Source: Planctomycetota bacterium
Lineage (GTDB): Bacteria > Planctomycetota > B15-G4 > JADJEK01
Assembly: GCA_016709145.1 (NCBI GenBank)
Contig: JADJEK010000011.1
Coordinates: forward strand, 1 to 64,000
Length of the DNA: 64,000 bases
Direction: 5' to 3'
Every line of letters starts with the position of its first letter. Position 1 is the first letter of the stretch. Shown here one piece after another: positions 26,175 to 34,876 of the stretch. Under the pieces are notes generated by a model, which ran no database searches, was not told the origin of the DNA, and worked only from the letters and a program-made list of their open reading frames with translations. The position numbers and the translations under genes were made by a program.

Positions 26175-26247
26175 GCGCGTCGAGCGCAGAGCGCCCGAGA
26201 CTCGTCCGACCTCGATCGGTTCATCTCGCCGCGGCGTGGGGCTTCGC

Positions 26248-27635
26248 TCACGGATCGATGCGGATCCACCAACAGCGCTCGGAGACGAGCAGCATCGCGT
26301 CGTCCTTCAGCACCCATGGCGTACGCTCACCGCGCACGCGCGTCGAGTCCTGGACACGGACCACCACGCGCCACAGCCCGGGCGCGTAGTCCTCTTGCGC
26401 GAAGGTGAACGCGTCGGTGCCGCCGTTCGCCCTGCTGTCCTGCTTCGGCTTGCCCTCGATCTTCGCCAGCGGGCCGCGTGCGAGTCGATCGGGTTCACGC
26501 GCCGGGACGATCGTCGGACGCTCAGGGTCGTCCTTCACCACGTACCACGTCGCTTGCAGCGGGTGCGACTTCGGTCGCATCGTCTTCACGGTGAACGTGA
26601 GCGGCTTCTGCTCGCGCAGCGGCGTCTTCGCCGACAGCACGATCGTGGCCTCGGCGTTCGCGTGCGCCGGCGGCGTCGCTTCGTCGATCGGATCGACGAA
26701 GCGGTAGGTCTGCAGCACGATCGCTTCGCGGCAGACCGGGCAGAACTCGAGGCCGACGTCCATGATGCAGTTGTTGGTGGGCTTCCACGCGCCCTGCGCG
26801 CGGCCGTTCGCGCCCTCGTGGACACCGATGCCGGAGACGCGTTCGGCGAGCCAATGCGCCCACGGCACGCGCTTCTCGTCCTCGACGAACGCGACGTTCG
26901 GGCCGCCGCGGACGTCGACGCGATGGCCGGTGTTCGCCGAGTACTCGTCCATCAAGTTCGCGAACGCGTGACCCCATTCGTGGATCAACGTCTTCGGATC
27001 GCGGCCGCCGACCGCTGCGACGCCGTTGCCACCGGTGCCGAGCAAACCGTTCTTGACCAACACCACGGCGAAGCCGTCGTGTTCCGGGAGTTCGTCGAGC
27101 ATCCGATGCACGTCGTCGCGCTGGACGGTGACCTGGCCCTGGATGCCGCCGGAGCTCATGGCGCCGAGCGCGGTCGAGTAGTCGCGGCCGCTGCCGTCGA
27201 CGCCGTCGTCCGCGCTGACGATCGCCGCGCGCACGAAATTGAAGTACGCGCCGTACTCCTCGAACACTTCCGTGCGCGGGAACTCGCGCGGGACCATCTT
27301 CGCCAAGGTCTCGTAGTCGGTCATCTGGTCGATGCGGAAGCCTTCGCCCATCACGACGACGTCGACGCGGTTCGCCGACGGGCCGGTCTTGCCGATCCAC
27401 TCCCAACCGAGGAACGCGTTCTTCTGCGAGCGGCGTTCACCGGTCGCGCCTTCGCGGCTCTGCGGGTGTTCCTTCGCCAGTTGCTTGTAGAGCGCGATCG
27501 CGCGCGAGTACTGACCCTTCGCCGCCGCGGCCTCGGCTTGCTTTCGAGCAACTGCGCGGCGGCCGACTTCGTCGGATCGGGCGGTGCGTTCAGGGCCAGC
27601 AGTGCCGTCAGGCAAGTCGCGCGAGCGAAGTCCAT
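26248..27635 (-). CDS. Secreted M64 family metallopeptidase, interrupted by a one-base frameshift
   Basis: The zinc motif HEWGHAFANLMDEYS is diagnostic of M64 (IgA peptidase-like) enzymes: HExxH with a following DEY. Upstream, VDVVVMGEGFR and TEVFEEYGAYFNF are family motifs. The natural N-terminus is MDFARATCLTALLALNA, a signal peptide with GGGGA upstream. It lies in a different frame from the catalytic part: the frame must change near 27537-27546, in the run ...GAAAGC AA GCC. With one base restored the protein would be about 462 residues. Either the gene is broken, or a sequencing indel is present in a poly-A/T run. The C-terminus has a beta-rich domain (WYVVKDDPERPTIV). It is convergent with the ECF gene. 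Confidence 0.75.
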
Positions 27636-27724
27636 GCGTCGATCCCCGAGCCACGGTCATGCGCGGGGGAGAGCCTACCTCCGCGGGGCGCCGCATCGGT
27701 GGGGCAGAACGGTGTCGACCGCGG

Positions 27725-30523
27725 TCATCGGTCCGAGTCCTCGGTGCTCGGCGACGTCGTGCCTTCGCCGAGCAGCGCATCCAGGCGACGCAATGCGTCC
27801 GGATCCTCGATGCGCGTGAAGAACTCGTGTGCCCGCCCGAGCACGATCGTGGTGACCGGTTCGGGCCAAGGTCGCGCCGACGCCTCGACGAACTCGACCA
27901 GTTCTGCGTATCGGCGGCGGGCTTCGGTCTCGTCGCCGAGTCGATCCGACAGCATGCCGATGCACGCGAGCGCGTTCGCGTGCGCGTCGGCTACCGCGGC
28001 GTCGTGCGAAGCATCGACGAGTTCGACGTACGTCGTGCGCGCGTCGGCGATCCGTTCGCAGCGCGCGTACGCGGTCGCAAGCAGGTCGAGCGCTCGCAGT
28101 GTCGCGGGACTGGTCACGCCGACGACCGCCTTTCTGCCGGCCACGATGCTCTCGGCGATCGGCACGGCTTCGGCGGCCCGATTCGTCATCAACAAGACGT
28201 TTGCCAGCGTGACGGCGACCGACAGGGCGCTCGCCGAGCCTGGACCGTTCGTCGCCACGTGGTGGTCGTAACACGTCCGGGAGTACTGCTCCGCTAGGTC
28301 GGTGCGGCCCTGTTGCAAGTAGAGCTCGGCCAGGTTGCCACGGACGGTCAACGTCTGCAGATCGGTCGGTCCGGAGTGTTCCTCGCGCAGGTGCAACAGC
28401 TCTTCGAACAGAGCGGTCGCCTCGTCGTTGCGCCCGGTCGCGTACATCGCGAACGCGAGGTCGTTCCGCAACACGAGCGTCGTGTTGTGGAACTCGCCGT
28501 AGGCGCGCGAAGCGCGCTCGATCAGTTCGTCGAGGGGCTGGATCGCGAGCGCCGGATCGCGCGTCATCTGCCATTGCGACTTCAGTCCGGCAGCCATGAT
28601 CGCGCTGGCCGACTCGTGGCCGTGCACGGCATCGGTGACGGCGATGAGCTCGTCGATCGTGTCGCCGACGTCGTCGGCGCGCGAGTACTCGACCAGCACC
28701 GCGCAGTAGTTGTAGAGCACTTCCTGGTAGCGCTTGCTCGTCGCGCCGAACCGCCGCTTGCGGATCGCGACGTTGTCACGCAGCATCTCCAGGCCTTCGT
28801 GCACGGAACCGGTCTCGGACAACACCGCTCCGAGGTTGTTCTTCGCCGACAGGACCTCGTACGACTCGAGTCCGAAGACACGTTCGTACACGGCAGCCGC
28901 GGCACGCAGGTTCTGCACGGACTCGTCGAACGATCCGCGGCGACCGAGCGTCCAGCCGAGAGAGTTGCGCAGGCGGGCGATCTCGCGGTGGTCCTCGCCG
29001 AGTTTCGGCAATGTGACGGCCAACGCTTCGCGTAACACGCGCTCGGATTCGTCGAGGAGCGACAGCTTCTCGTACGTCACGCCGAGCATGGCCGCGAGGC
29101 GCGCATGGATCTCGGGTTGATCGGCGTAGCCGGAGGCGAGACGTCGAGCCGCGCGATCGAGCACGTCCGCGACCTTGACGTCGCGGCCGGACACGGCCGG
29201 ATCGGCCGCACCGAACAGGTCCTCCTGGAACGCGACCACGGCTTCTTGCTTCGTGAGTTCGGCTTGCTTCGCGCGCAGCTCCGCGCGGCCCGTCCACCAC
29301 AAGTCGAGCGGGATCGCGAGCACGAGCGCGGCGCCGAGCGCGATCGCCGCGCTGATCGCGGTCTTGCGTTGCACGAAGCGGACGACGCGCAGGCCGAAGC
29401 CGGCCGGCTTCGCCGCGATCGGCTCGAACGACAAGAAGCGACGCAGATCGTCGGCGAACGCGACGACCGAGTCGTAGCGGCGCGCGCGGTCCTTCTCCAT
29501 CGCCGTACGCAGGATGGTGCCGAGGTCTTTCGGCACGGTCGGGTTCAGCGAGCGCGGCGAACGCGGTTCCTCGTGGACGATCTTGCGCAGGATCTCGTGC
29601 GAGGTCTTGCCCTGGAACGGCACCGACAGCGTCAACAACTCGTAGAGCGTGACGCCGAGCGAGTAGACGTCGCTGCGCGCGTCGACTTCGTCGTGGCGCG
29701 CATCGGCCTGCTCCGGCGACGCGTACGTCGGGCTGCCGACGAAGTCGCCGGACTGCGTCATCGACGCGTCGGACTGGCGACGCGCGAGGCCGAAGTCCGA
29801 CAACAACGCTCGGCCGTCGTGCTTCACCAATACGTTCGACGGCTTCACGTCGCGATGCACGAGCCCTGCGGCGTGCGCGTGCTGCAACGCGGCCGCGACG
29901 TCGAGCGTGATCGAGCACGCCGCTTCGACGAAGCTCTTGCGCCACGCCTCGGGACACGCCGCGTCGGTGATGCCGAGCGCGTGCGCGACGTCGCGACCCC
30001 GCAGTCGCGCCACCGCCGTCTTCGTCGCACGCAGTCCGTGGACGATGTCGCCGAGCGAACGGCCGTCGACCGCTTCCATCGTGAAGTAGGGCACGCCGGC
30101 CACTTCGCCGACTTCGAAGATCCGGACGATGTTCGGATGGTCGAGGCGAGCCGCCGCGCGGACCTCGCGCTCGAAGCGGTCGCGCGCGCTCCGGCCTTGT
30201 GCGGCGACGGCCGAGATGGTCTTCAGCGCCACGACGCGATCGAGTCGCTCGTGGCGCGCGAGCCAAACCGTGCCCATGCCGCCGCGACCGAGTTCGCGCA
30301 GGATCGTGAAGCCGGGGATGGAGGGCAACGACGGTGCCTTGCGCACGGCGGTCTTCGCCGCGAGCTCCGCGAGTTCGCGGATGTCGCGCTCGAGTCGCGG
30401 ATGGGCGGCGATCTCGGCGTCGAGGTCGAACGCGCCGCCGTCGCGCACGGCTTCGAGCAGTCGACCGAACAGGCGGTCGAGGTACGCGTCGTCCTGGGTC
30501 GGACCCGCGTCGCGCTCGGTCAT
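27725..30523 (-). CDS. Membrane Ser/Thr protein kinase with TPR repeats
   Basis: A 932-residue protein. Residues 1-60 are a helical cap of a kind common in planctomycete kinases. The kinase domain (about 71-365) has GRGGMGTV (P-loop), VALK with Lys101, HRDVKPSN with Asp225, DFG at 243-245, and SPTYASPEQ. One membrane segment spans about 388-409. The remaining 500 residues are extracytoplasmic TPRs (ALFEELLHLREEH, LAELYLQQGRTDLAEQYSRT). Its start overlaps the stop of the upstream ECF sigma gene by four bases (ATGA), so the two are translationally coupled. The expected role is signal input for that sigma factor. Confidence 0.92.
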   Translation of the reverse strand: MTERDAGPTQDDAYLDRLFGRLLEAVRDGGAFDLDAEIAAHPRLERDIRELAELAAKTAVRKAPSLPSIPGFTILRELGRGGMGTVWLARHERLDRVVALKTISAVAAQGRSARDRFEREVRAAARLDHPNIVRIFEVGEVAGVPYFTMEAVDGRSLGDIVHGLRATKTAVARLRGRDVAHALGITDAACPEAWRKSFVEAACSITLDVAAALQHAHAAGLVHRDVKPSNVLVKHDGRALLSDFGLARRQSDASMTQSGDFVGSPTYASPEQADARHDEVDARSDVYSLGVTLYELLTLSVPFQGKTSHEILRKIVHEEPRSPRSLNPTVPKDLGTILRTAMEKDRARRYDSVVAFADDLRRFLSFEPIAAKPAGFGLRVVRFVQRKTAISAAIALGAALVLAIPLDLWWTGRAELRAKQAELTKQEAVVAFQEDLFGAADPAVSGRDVKVADVLDRAARRLASGYADQPEIHARLAAMLGVTYEKLSLLDESERVLREALAVTLPKLGEDHREIARLRNSLGWTLGRRGSFDESVQNLRAAAAVYERVFGLESYEVLSAKNNLGAVLSETGSVHEGLEMLRDNVAIRKRRFGATSKRYQEVLYNYCAVLVEYSRADDVGDTIDELIAVTDAVHGHESASAIMAAGLKSQWQMTRDPALAIQPLDELIERASRAYGEFHNTTLVLRNDLAFAMYATGRNDEATALFEELLHLREEHSGPTDLQTLTVRGNLAELYLQQGRTDLAEQYSRTCYDHHVATNGPGSASALSVAVTLANVLLMTNRAAEAVPIAESIVAGRKAVVGVTSPATLRALDLLATAYARCERIADARTTYVELVDASHDAAVADAHANALACIGMLSDRLGDETEARRRYAELVEFVEASARPWPEPVTTIVLGRAHEFFTRIEDPDALRRLDALLGEGTTSPSTEDSDR

Positions 30524-31149
30524 GGCGTCTTGGGTTCGCGCCGCGAAGCGTTCACGGATTCGAGTTCGCGCGCGTAGAGCTGCGCTCCGCGCCGGAAGCG
30601 GTACCACGCCGTCGCTTCGGGGATGGCGAGCTGTTCCGCGACCGCGCTCATCGGCAACTCCTCGAACAGGTGCAGGCGCACGACGTCTTCTTGTTCCGGT
30701 GGGAGTTTCGCCAACGCGGCGTCCATGCGTTGCGCGCGCTCCGCGTGACTCGCGACCACGGACGGCGTCGTCGAGCGTCCCGGCAGGATCCCCGAGATGC
30801 CGAAGCTCTGCGAGCCCGCGAGCACCGAGAACTCGGTCGCGACTTTGCCGCCGCCGCGCTTCTCCGCGCCGGCGTGGTCGGCGAGATCCTGGATGCGGTG
30901 CTTGGCCACCGACAACAACCACGAGCGGTAACTCGCGAGTCCGTTCCACGCGTGCTGCTCGCGGTCGCGCCACGCGTGCAGCAGCGTCTCCTGCCAGACG
31001 TCCTCGGGCGTGAGGTGACGCTGCAGCGCTTCGCTCATCCAGCGGCGCAGCACGACCAAGCACGCGTCCGGTCCGACGGCTTCGATCAAGGCATCGAAGC
31101 GTGCCGGGTCGAGGTGCGGATCCGGGATGCCCTGGAAGGGGTCGGCCAT
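30520..31149 (-). CDS. ECF sigma factor coupled to the Ser/Thr kinase
   Basis: A 209-residue sigma-70-like factor. Region 2 includes LTPEDVWQETLLHAWRD and SYRSWLLSVAKHRIQDLAD; region 4 includes LPPEQEDVVRLHLFEELPMSAVAEQLAIPEATAWYRFRRG. An unusual glycine/serine-rich stretch (KVATEFSVLAGSQSFGISGILPG) separates the two regions. No anti-sigma factor is present; the overlapping kinase gene is the likely regulator, as in planctomycete ECF-STK pairs, by phosphorylation. The start is the ATG 12 codons before DPARFDALI. Confidence 0.88.
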   Translation of the reverse strand: MADPFQGIPDPHLDPARFDALIEAVGPDACLVVLRRWMSEALQRHLTPEDVWQETLLHAWRDREQHAWNGLASYRSWLLSVAKHRIQDLADHAGAEKRGGGKVATEFSVLAGSQSFGISGILPGRSTTPSVVASHAERAQRMDAALAKLPPEQEDVVRLHLFEELPMSAVAEQLAIPEATAWYRFRRGAQLYARELESVNASRREPKTP

Positions 31150-31487
31150 GGCGCGGCAGGGTACGCCAGGGATGAGGTTTCGAGAAAGAAGGAGGCGTGG
31201 ACCCTTCGATCCACGCCCCCGTCCGCGAAACCGAGGATCCCGGAGTTTCCTCCCTGGCTCGGAGGTTTCGACGCTCGCCGCGACGAGTCGCGGGCACCTG
31301 CTTCCCGTCACGGTTTGCGTGTCCAGGAATGCCGCACGGGCCGGGGCTGTTGCCGAGAAATCAGAAGTTCTCGACGGCCGGGGCTGGAGGCGGGATCCTC
31401 CCCGGGTCCGCGGGTTCGTCGACGCGCAGTTGATCGTGCGAAACCGCGCGGCTGGAATCCCCGCCGATTGGGCCGTGGAGGCACGCC
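31150..31487. other. Divergent intergenic region between the ECF sigma gene and the LemA cluster
   Basis: About 340 bases with no credible gene. A small hairpin (GGCGTGGA / TCCACGCC, 31194-31217) lies 45 bases from the sigma start codon. Promoters for both flanking transcripts are expected here, but no convincing -35/-10 pair could be picked by eye. Confidence 0.5.
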
Positions 31488-32201
31488 GTGTCGCCGATCG
31501 TGCTGTTCATCGGGTTCCTGGTGGTGGCCGGCGTGGCCGCGTATCTCGGGCATCTCGCGCAGGAGAAGCGGCGCGAGGAGATGCGCGTGGTGGCGCGGCA
31601 GCTCGGCTGCACGTTCGACGCGGGTGGTGGCAGAGGCTCGCGCGACTTCGAGCACTTCGAACTGTTCACGCGCGGTCATTCACAGCAGGCCTACAACACG
31701 CTGTCGGGACGCGTCACGGTCGGCGACGACACGTACGCCGTGCGCGGCGGCGATTTCCTCTACAAGGTCACTTCAGGTTCCGGGAAGAACCGTCGCACGC
31801 ACACGCACCGGTTCTCGTACTGGATCGTGTACTTGGCCTGGCCGCACTGCCCACCGCTCGCGATCCGACCCGAGAACGTGTTCGACAAGATCGCCGGCGC
31901 GCTCGGCTTCGACGACATCGACTTCGAGTCGGAGGAGTTCAGCCGCCGCTTCCACGTGAAGTCGAGCGACAAGAAGTTCGCCTACGACCTGATCGAGCCG
32001 CGCATGATGGAGTTCCTGCTGCCGCGCCTCACGACTAAGCTCGAGCTCGAACACGGGAAGCTGCTGCTCAGCAACGGCAGTTCGACGTGGACGAGCGCCG
32101 AGTTCACCCGGCAGCTCGCGTTCGCGAACGAGTTCCTGAAGCGCTGGCCGGACCACTTGGTCGCGCGGCTCGACGCTTCGAGCGGAGCGTCGCATGCCTG
32201 A
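31488..32201 (+). CDS. DUF3137-like membrane protein
   Basis: A 237-residue protein of unknown function with one N-terminal membrane segment (SPIVLFIGFLVVAGVAAYLG). A charged helix (QEKRREEMRVVARQLG) and a soluble beta-rich domain follow, with LFTRGHSQQAYNTLSG and TYAVRGGDFLYKVTSGSGKN. This resembles DUF3137-type proteins, which often accompany LemA. The GTG start has GGAGG six bases upstream. The stop overlaps the LemA start by eight bases, so the two are probably co-expressed. Confidence 0.75.
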   Translation: MSPIVLFIGFLVVAGVAAYLGHLAQEKRREEMRVVARQLGCTFDAGGGRGSRDFEHFELFTRGHSQQAYNTLSGRVTVGDDTYAVRGGDFLYKVTSGSGKNRRTHTHRFSYWIVYLAWPHCPPLAIRPENVFDKIAGALGFDDIDFESEEFSRRFHVKSSDKKFAYDLIEPRMMEFLLPRLTTKLELEHGKLLLSNGSSTWTSAEFTRQLAFANEFLKRWPDHLVARLDASSGASHA

Positions 32202-32754
32202 CATCCTGATCTTCGCCGCACTGCTCGCGGTTCCGCTGATCTGGTTCGTCGCGAACTACAACCGCTTCGTGCGGTTGAGTCGGCATCGCGAAGAGAGCTG
32301 GTCGAACATCGACGTCGAACTGAAGCGCCGCCACGACCTGATCCCGAACCTCGTCAACACCGTCAAGGGCTACGCGACGCACGAGAAGCAGGTGCTCGAG
32401 CGCTTGATCCAATTGCGCGCCGAAGCGATGGCGGAACGGAGTCGCGCCGCGCTCGCGCGGCGCGAGCAGGCGATCGAACTCGGGCTCGCCGGCGTGTTCG
32501 CGGTGGCCGAGGCGTATCCGCAGTTGAAGGCGGACGCGCACTTCCTCGCGTTGCAGAAGGAGCTGGCGTTGACCGAGGATCGCATCGCCGCCGCGCGACG
32601 CTTTTACAACGGCAACGTCCGCGACTTGAACAGCCTGTGCGAGCAGTTCCCGACCTCGATCATCGCGTCGATGTTCGGCTTCTCGACCCAGGAGTTCTTC
32701 GAGCTCGGCGATCCTGCGCAGCGCAAGCCCGCGCGCGTGGACCTCGGGGCGTGA
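32194..32754 (+). CDS. lemA: LemA family protein
   Basis: A 186-residue protein with one N-terminal membrane segment (LIFAALLAVPLIWFVANYN). The LemA signature follows: ESWSNIDVELKRRHDLIPNLVNTVKGYATHE, then long helices with AEAYPQLKADAHFLALQKEL and RRFYNGNVRDLN. LemA proteins form helical bundles outside or at the membrane; their function is unsettled. It lies between the DUF3137-like gene and a methyltransferase and overlaps both. Confidence 0.92.
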   Translation: MPDILIFAALLAVPLIWFVANYNRFVRLSRHREESWSNIDVELKRRHDLIPNLVNTVKGYATHEKQVLERLIQLRAEAMAERSRAALARREQAIELGLAGVFAVAEAYPQLKADAHFLALQKELALTEDRIAAARRFYNGNVRDLNSLCEQFPTSIIASMFGFSTQEFFELGDPAQRKPARVDLGA

Positions 32755-33509
32755 GCGCAGGCGCGAACTTCCCCGACCACTTCTCGGCGGCGGCTTCGTC
32801 GTACGCGGCGTTCCGTCCGACGTATCCCGCTGCGCTCGTCGATGCGTTGGCCGAGCACGCGTCCTCGCGTGAGCTCGCGTGGGACGTCGGCTGCGGATCC
32901 GGACAACTCGCGACGGCGTTGGCGCGTCGCTTCACGCGCGTGATCGCGACCGATGCCAGCGCGGCGCAGATCGCGCAGGCGTCCGCGTGCCGCGGCGTCG
33001 AATACCGCGTAGCGCGGGCCGAGGACTCCGCGCTCGACGCGGACTCGGTCGATCTCGTCGTCGCCGCGCAAGCCGCGCATTGGTTCGCGTTGGACGCGTT
33101 CTACGCCGAGGCGCGTCGCGTCGCGCGCGCGGGGGCGGTGATCGCGCTGGTCTCGTACGGCCGCGTCGTGCTCGCGGAGCCGATGCAGTCGATCCTCGCG
33201 TCGTTCTACGACGGCCCCTTGCGCGAACGTTGGCCGCCCGAGCGTCGTCACGTCGATGCCGAGTATCGCTCGCTCGCGTTCCCGTTCCGCGAACTCGATG
33301 CGCCGCCGTTCGCTCTGCGCGAAACGTGGGATCTCGCGCGTGTGCTCGGTTACGTGGAAACGTGGTCGGCGACGCAAGCGCTGCGTGCTGTCGAGCCCGG
33401 TGTCGTCGACGCGTGGCGTGCCGCGATGGCACGCGCGTGGGGCGACGCGGCGACGCGGCGCGAGGTGACGTGGCCGCTCGCGGTCCGCGTGGGTTCGATC
33501 GAGCGTTGA
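32751..33509 (+). CDS. Class I SAM-dependent methyltransferase
   Basis: A 252-residue protein starting at a GTG that overlaps the LemA stop codon (GTGA). SAM-binding motif I is WDVGCGSGQLA; the post-I acidic residue is in VIATDAS; and SVDLVVAAQAAHWF is motif IV of the UbiE/Methyltransf_11 type, close to yeast Tmt1/trans-aconitate methyltransferase-like proteins. The start NFPDHFSAAASSYAAFRPTYP is also typical of that group. The methyl acceptor is unknown. It is convergent with the aminotransferase gene one base away. Confidence 0.87.
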   Translation: MSAGANFPDHFSAAASSYAAFRPTYPAALVDALAEHASSRELAWDVGCGSGQLATALARRFTRVIATDASAAQIAQASACRGVEYRVARAEDSALDADSVDLVVAAQAAHWFALDAFYAEARRVARAGAVIALVSYGRVVLAEPMQSILASFYDGPLRERWPPERRHVDAEYRSLAFPFRELDAPPFALRETWDLARVLGYVETWSATQALRAVEPGVVDAWRAAMARAWGDAATRREVTWPLAVRVGSIER

Positions 33510-33510
33510 C

Positions 33511-34779
33511 TCACCGTCGTTCGCGCGCGAGTTCGCGCAAGCCCTCGAGCAGCGGTTCGAGATCGGACGGCGTGAGCCACAGGTTCGGCGCGATGCGGAC
33601 GCCCGAGCGCACGCCGACGGTGAACACGCCGTGGCGCTCGAGCAGCGCCGCCGAGGCTTCGCGTCCCGTCATGTCCTCGACGGCGACGTTCGCGAGCGCG
33701 CAGCTCCCGGCCTCCGTCAGCGGCACGTTGAAGCGCAGGCGTGGCTCACCCTGCAGCGGCTTCGCCCAGCAATCCTTGAGGTAGCGCAGGCGCTGTTCCT
33801 TGAACGCGCCGCCGATCGCTTCGTGGAACTCGAGCGCGGTGCGGATGCCGTGCACGTTGGCGCACGGATGCGTGCCGTAGTGTTCGAACTTGCGGATGTC
33901 GCGCACGTCGACGTCGGCGTCGGCGAACAGCGGCCAGATCGACGCGATGTGCGGCTTGCGGATCCACAACACGCCGTTGCCGAGCGGGGCGCCGAGCCAT
34001 TTGTGGAGACTCGCCGCGTATGCGTCGACGCCGAGCGATCCGGGTCGCAGGTCGAGATGTGCGAATGCGTGTGCTCCATCGCAGACCACGAACACGCCAC
34101 GCGCGCGCGCCATCGCCGCGATCGCGGCGACCGGCAGGATGCGGCCCGTCAGGTAGTAGATGTGCGAGACGAGCAACACACGCGTGCGTGGCGTCAACGC
34201 GGCCGCGTAGTGCGCGACGATCGCGTCGACGTCGTCGTCGAGCGGCGGTTGCTCGATGACGATCGGCACGACGCCGTCGCGGCGCGCGCGTTGATCGAGC
34301 ACTTGCAGCATCGAGCCGTATTCCTGCTCGCAGGCGACGATCTCGTCGCCGACGTCGAGATCGAGGCCGAGCAACACGGTGTTCAGCGCCTCGGTCGTGT
34401 TGCGCACCAGCGCGACTTCTTCGGCGTCCACTTGCATGAAGCGCGCGAGCTCGTGGCGCACCGCTTCGTGCTCACCCTCTTTCTCGCGGCGCATGTACCA
34501 CGAGGCCAGCGCGTTGATGCGGCGTTGGTCGTGCTCGAGCGCATCGAGCACGGGAGCACTGGCCGGCGAGTAGTACCCGCTCTCGACGTTGGTGAACCGC
34601 GTGGACGGCGCGTAGCACGCGCGGATCGGAGCCCAACGAGCTTCGTCGCGCGCCGCCGCGATCGGGTCGGTCGAGGTGTCGAACGCCGCGCCGCGAGCCA
34701 GCGGGACGACGGGGGCAGCGGCCGCCACGGCGGCCAGACGGATGCCGTGGGCGAGGAACGAACGCCGGTCGACGGTCAT
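33511..34779 (-). CDS. Tat-exported class V aminotransferase (isopenicillin N epimerase-like)
   Basis: A 422-residue PLP enzyme. The N-terminus MTVDRRSFLAHGIRLAA is a twin-arginine signal. The fold-type I domain has NTTEALNTVLLG (cofactor phosphate), CDGAHAF (Asp that pairs with the pyridine nitrogen) and SLHKWLGAPLGNG with the Schiff-base lysine. This is the CefD/cysteine desulfurase-like branch in which epimerases, lyases and selenocysteine lyases are mixed. A Tat signal on a PLP enzyme implies that the loaded, folded enzyme is exported. The actual reaction is unknown. Confidence 0.86.
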   Translation of the reverse strand: MTVDRRSFLAHGIRLAAVAAAAPVVPLARGAAFDTSTDPIAAARDEARWAPIRACYAPSTRFTNVESGYYSPASAPVLDALEHDQRRINALASWYMRREKEGEHEAVRHELARFMQVDAEEVALVRNTTEALNTVLLGLDLDVGDEIVACEQEYGSMLQVLDQRARRDGVVPIVIEQPPLDDDVDAIVAHYAAALTPRTRVLLVSHIYYLTGRILPVAAIAAMARARGVFVVCDGAHAFAHLDLRPGSLGVDAYAASLHKWLGAPLGNGVLWIRKPHIASIWPLFADADVDVRDIRKFEHYGTHPCANVHGIRTALEFHEAIGGAFKEQRLRYLKDCWAKPLQGEPRLRFNVPLTEAGSCALANVAVEDMTGREASAALLERHGVFTVGVRSGVRIAPNLWLTPSDLEPLLEGLRELARERR

Positions 34780-34876
34780 GACGGGCTCCGTGCGGAGAGT
34801 ATTCTTCGGCGCCACCAAGACGCGTGGGGCCGGCGTCGTTTCAGCACGATCGCGGCCGTTCGTCCACGGAGGACTC

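Noticed and set aside
31150..31487. Small genes in the gap upstream of the DUF3137-like gene
   Set aside because: Candidate frames lack ribosome-binding sites and recognisable sequence.
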